Assembly (NCBI GenBank): GCA_937917025.1
Contig: CALFSF010000058.1
Location: 1 to 6,803 of the forward strand
Source: an uncultured Paraburkholderia sp.
GTDB lineage: Bacteria > Pseudomonadota > Gammaproteobacteria > Burkholderiales > Burkholderiaceae
Direction of reading: 5' to 3'
DNA: 6,803 bases
The notes below the pieces were generated by a model. The model was not told where the DNA came from. It saw nothing but the letters and a program-made list of their open reading frames with translations, and searched no databases. The translations under genes and the position numbers were made by a program. Positions within the stretch are counted from its first letter, which is position 1; every line of letters starts with the position of its first letter. This document shows positions 5,186 to 6,803 of this stretch, piece by piece.

Positions 5186-6334
5186 ATGCGTATTTATGAG
5201 CGGTATTTCGCACGGCAGATCTACCTCACGTTCATTTTCATTCTGTTCGCGTTTTCGGGCCTGTTTTTCTTTTTCGACCTGATCAACGAACTGAATTCCG
5301 TCGGCCACGGCAACTACAAGTTCAGCTATGCCGTGCTGCGCGTCGCGTTGCAGACGCCCTCGCGCTTCTACGAGATCATTCCGGTTGCCGCGTTGATCAG
5401 CGCGATCTACGTGTTTGCGCAGATGGCGGCGAATTCCGAGTACACGATTTTCCGGGTATCGGGCCTTGCGACGAATCAGGCGTTGCGCTCGCTGATGAAG
5501 ATCGGCATTCCGCTGGTGTTCCTGACCTACCTGATCGGCGAAGTCGTCGGCCCGTACACCGATCAGTTATCGGAGCGCGTGCGCCTCGAGGCGTTGGGCT
5601 CCGCTGTGTCGACCAATTTCGCATCGGGCGTATGGGTGAAGGACACGCTGACCGCGCGCGCGGATGGCGAGCAGGTGACGCGCTTTGTGAACGTCGGCGA
5701 ATTGCGGCCGGACGCGACGATCAGCAACGTGCGCATTTACGAGTTCGATTCGCAGTTTCGTCTGGCCAACGTGCGGATTGCGAAGACGGGCAGATATGCG
5801 CCGCCGGGGCACTGGGAGCTGACCGACGTCACTGATACGCAGTTGATCGACGTCGTGCCGGCCGGTGTGAAGCCGACCGATGCGTTGAACCCGGTGTACC
5901 GCGCGAAGCAGGTGACGGTACCTGAGTATTCGCTGCGTTCCGAGTTGACGCCGCAGATTCTTTCGGTGCTGCTGGTTTCGCCCGAGCGGATGTCGATGTT
6001 CAATCTTTTCCGTTACATCCAGCATTTGACGGAGAATCACCAGGATACGCAGCGTTATCAGATCGCGTTGTGGCGCAAGCTGCTGTATCCGTTCGCGGTG
6101 TTCGTGATGCTGGTGCTGTCGTTGCCGTTTGCGTATCTGCATACGCGTGCGGGTGTGGTGGGCGTGAAGGTGTTTGGGGGGATCATGCTTGGGATGAGTT
6201 TCCAGCTCTTCAACACTTTGTTCTCGCACATTGGCACATTGAATACGTGGCCGGCGCCGTTGACGGCGGCGACACCCGGGTTGATTTATCTGGTGCTTGG
6301 GTTGGTCGGATTGAAGTGGGTTGATCGACACTAG
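5186..6334 (+). CDS. lptG: LPS export ABC transporter permease LptG
   Basis: LptG is the partner of LptF in the LptB2FG lipopolysaccharide exporter. The 382-residue protein begins MRIYERYFARQIYLTF and has membrane segments near 13-33, 62-83 and 103-123, a periplasmic beta domain from about 124 to 295, and segments near 297-317, 325-347 and 360-378. The coupling helix FAQMAANSEYTIFRVSGLA (77-95) carries Glu85 at the position of the LptB-contacting glutamate of E. coli LptG. The start follows the lptF stop by three bases. Six G residues (5172-5177) lie 8 bases upstream and could pair with the anti-Shine-Dalgarno through one G-U pair, so coupling to lptF is the likely main route of initiation. 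The ATPase LptB and the partners LptA and LptC are not in this window, as is usual. Codon third positions turn from C-rich to G- and T-rich toward the 3' end. Confidence 0.95.
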   Translation: MRIYERYFARQIYLTFIFILFAFSGLFFFFDLINELNSVGHGNYKFSYAVLRVALQTPSRFYEIIPVAALISAIYVFAQMAANSEYTIFRVSGLATNQALRSLMKIGIPLVFLTYLIGEVVGPYTDQLSERVRLEALGSAVSTNFASGVWVKDTLTARADGEQVTRFVNVGELRPDATISNVRIYEFDSQFRLANVRIAKTGRYAPPGHWELTDVTDTQLIDVVPAGVKPTDALNPVYRAKQVTVPEYSLRSELTPQILSVLLVSPERMSMFNLFRYIQHLTENHQDTQRYQIALWRKLLYPFAVFVMLVLSLPFAYLHTRAGVVGVKVFGGIMLGMSFQLFNTLFSHIGTLNTWPAPLTAATPGLIYLVLGLVGLKWVDRH

Positions 6335-6360
6335 CGCGGTGGTTTTTTGCCGGAATCCGC

Positions 6361-6738
6361 ATGATGGCACTGCACGGTATTGTTCTCTTCGGGCATGGTG
6401 CGCGCGACGCGCGGTGGGCTGAGCCTTTTGAACGCCTCGCGGCGAAGTTGTCCGCTGCGCGCGGGGATGCCGGGCCTGTTTCGCTGGCTTTTCTTGAGCT
6501 GATGTCGCCGGATTTGTCTTCTGCTATTGCTTCGCAGGTTGCTGCGGGGTGTTCGGAAATTACTGTCGTGCCGGTGTTTTTTGGGCAAGGCGGGCATGTC
6601 AGGCGGGATTTGCCTCTTCTCGTGGACCGCTGCCGCGGTGAGTTTCCTGATGTTGTTGTTCGCTGTTCCACAGCGGTGGGGGAGGACGATGCTGTCCTCG
6701 ATGCTGTTGTTGGGTTTTGCCTTCGGCAGGTTTTTTAG
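6361..6738 (+). CDS. cbiX: Short CbiX/SirB-type sirohydrochlorin chelatase
   Basis: This cytosolic enzyme inserts Co2+ or Fe2+ into sirohydrochlorin, leading to cobalamin or sirohaem. The 125-residue protein is a single-domain small CbiX. Residues 6-15 (GIVLFGHGAR) carry the first metal-binding His12 and residues 70-84 (VPVFFGQGGHVRRDL) the second, His79; Glu46 in FLELMSP is also conserved. The metal cannot be told from sequence; a sirohaem role feeding sulfite reductase is plausible in this group. Two adjacent ATG codons (6361 and 6364) are possible. GGAA at 6352-6355 lies 5 bases from the first and 8 from the second, so the second may be the true start. It follows lptG by 26 bases and probably shares its transcript. 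About 40% of codons end in T by my count, against about 8% in the first 100 codons of lptF, which is unlike its neighbours. Its TAG stop lies in a T-run. Confidence 0.9.
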   Translation: MMALHGIVLFGHGARDARWAEPFERLAAKLSAARGDAGPVSLAFLELMSPDLSSAIASQVAAGCSEITVVPVFFGQGGHVRRDLPLLVDRCRGEFPDVVVRCSTAVGEDDAVLDAVVGFCLRQVF

Positions 6739-6777
6739 TTTTTTGGTTTTTCCTTGAATTCATGTCGGTCTATTAGC

Positions 6778-6803
6778 GTTGCCCCTGTGCGGGGCGGCAT
6801 TTT
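6778..6803 (+). terminator. Probable intrinsic terminator after cbiX
   Basis: GCCCC (6781-6785) pairs with GGGGC (6791-6795) around the loop TGTGC. The stem is extended by two G-T pairs and a G-C pair (6778-6780 with 6796-6798). It is followed by ATTTT, cut by the window edge at 6803, so the full T-run length is not visible. It lies 40 bases after the cbiX stop and would end the lptF-lptG-cbiX transcript, or a gene coming from the right. Confidence 0.6.

Noticed and set aside
4076..5308. 410-codon open frame on the minus strand opposite lptF
   Set aside because: It is antisense to lptF and the lptG start, with a charged His/Arg/Asp-rich composition typical of a shadow frame and no recognisable domain.
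5567..6370. 267-codon minus-strand frame opposite lptG
   Set aside because: It is a shadow of lptG with His/Arg/Gln-rich low-information sequence.
6361..6738. cbiX as a horizontally acquired gene because of its T-ending codons
   Set aside because: The composition change begins gradually inside lptG and there are no repeats, integrase or transposase remains, so foreign origin is not the simplest reading.

Overview
The window looks like a core chromosomal segment from a Burkholderia sensu lato bacterium (Paraburkholderia, Caballeronia or Burkholderia). The support is high GC with strongly C/G-ending codons, a protein of the Burkholderia-type DUF2486 family beside holC, and the gene order pepA-holC on one strand facing lptF-lptG on the other. 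The species cannot be fixed from this sequence alone. I see no mobile element, tRNA, rRNA, CRISPR array or phage gene.

Layout. Bases 1-707 (+) hold the C-terminal 235 or so residues of dihydroxy-acid dehydratase (IlvD), cut by the left edge. The 162-base gap that follows carries a perfect 26-bp palindrome (725-750), a strong intrinsic terminator (773-811) and a TATAAT box inside the terminator's T-run. Next come a small exported monohaem cytochrome c (870-1202, +) and, converging on it, a minus-strand cluster reading right to left: pepA (leucyl aminopeptidase, 2433-3944), holC (DNA polymerase III chi, 1967-2383) and a DUF2486 protein (1255-1887) with a GTG start. pepA and lptF diverge from a 137-base region (3945-4081). 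The plus-strand cluster is lptF (4082-5182), lptG (5186-6334) and a short CbiX-type sirohydrochlorin chelatase (6361-6738), followed by a terminator hairpin at the right edge.

How the genes fit together. LptF and LptG are the two membrane subunits of the LptB2FG exporter that pulls lipopolysaccharide out of the inner membrane; their 3-base spacing fits translational coupling. CbiX loads a metal into sirohydrochlorin for sirohaem or cobalamin synthesis and probably rides on the lpt transcript. PepA and HolC are housekeeping proteins whose adjacency is also known from enterobacteria (pepA-holC). IlvD makes branched-chain amino acid precursors.

This is mostly an ordinary conserved locus, and I found no convincing new multi-gene system. 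The points most worth a second look are: a 35-codon ORF overlapping the lptF start as ATGA, where lptF lacks a Shine-Dalgarno of its own; a 7-bp inverted repeat holding two opposed -10-like boxes between pepA and lptF; the repeated short acidic motif in the DUF2486 protein beside holC; the 26-bp palindrome after ilvD; and a marked drift in third-codon-position composition along lptF-lptG-cbiX.
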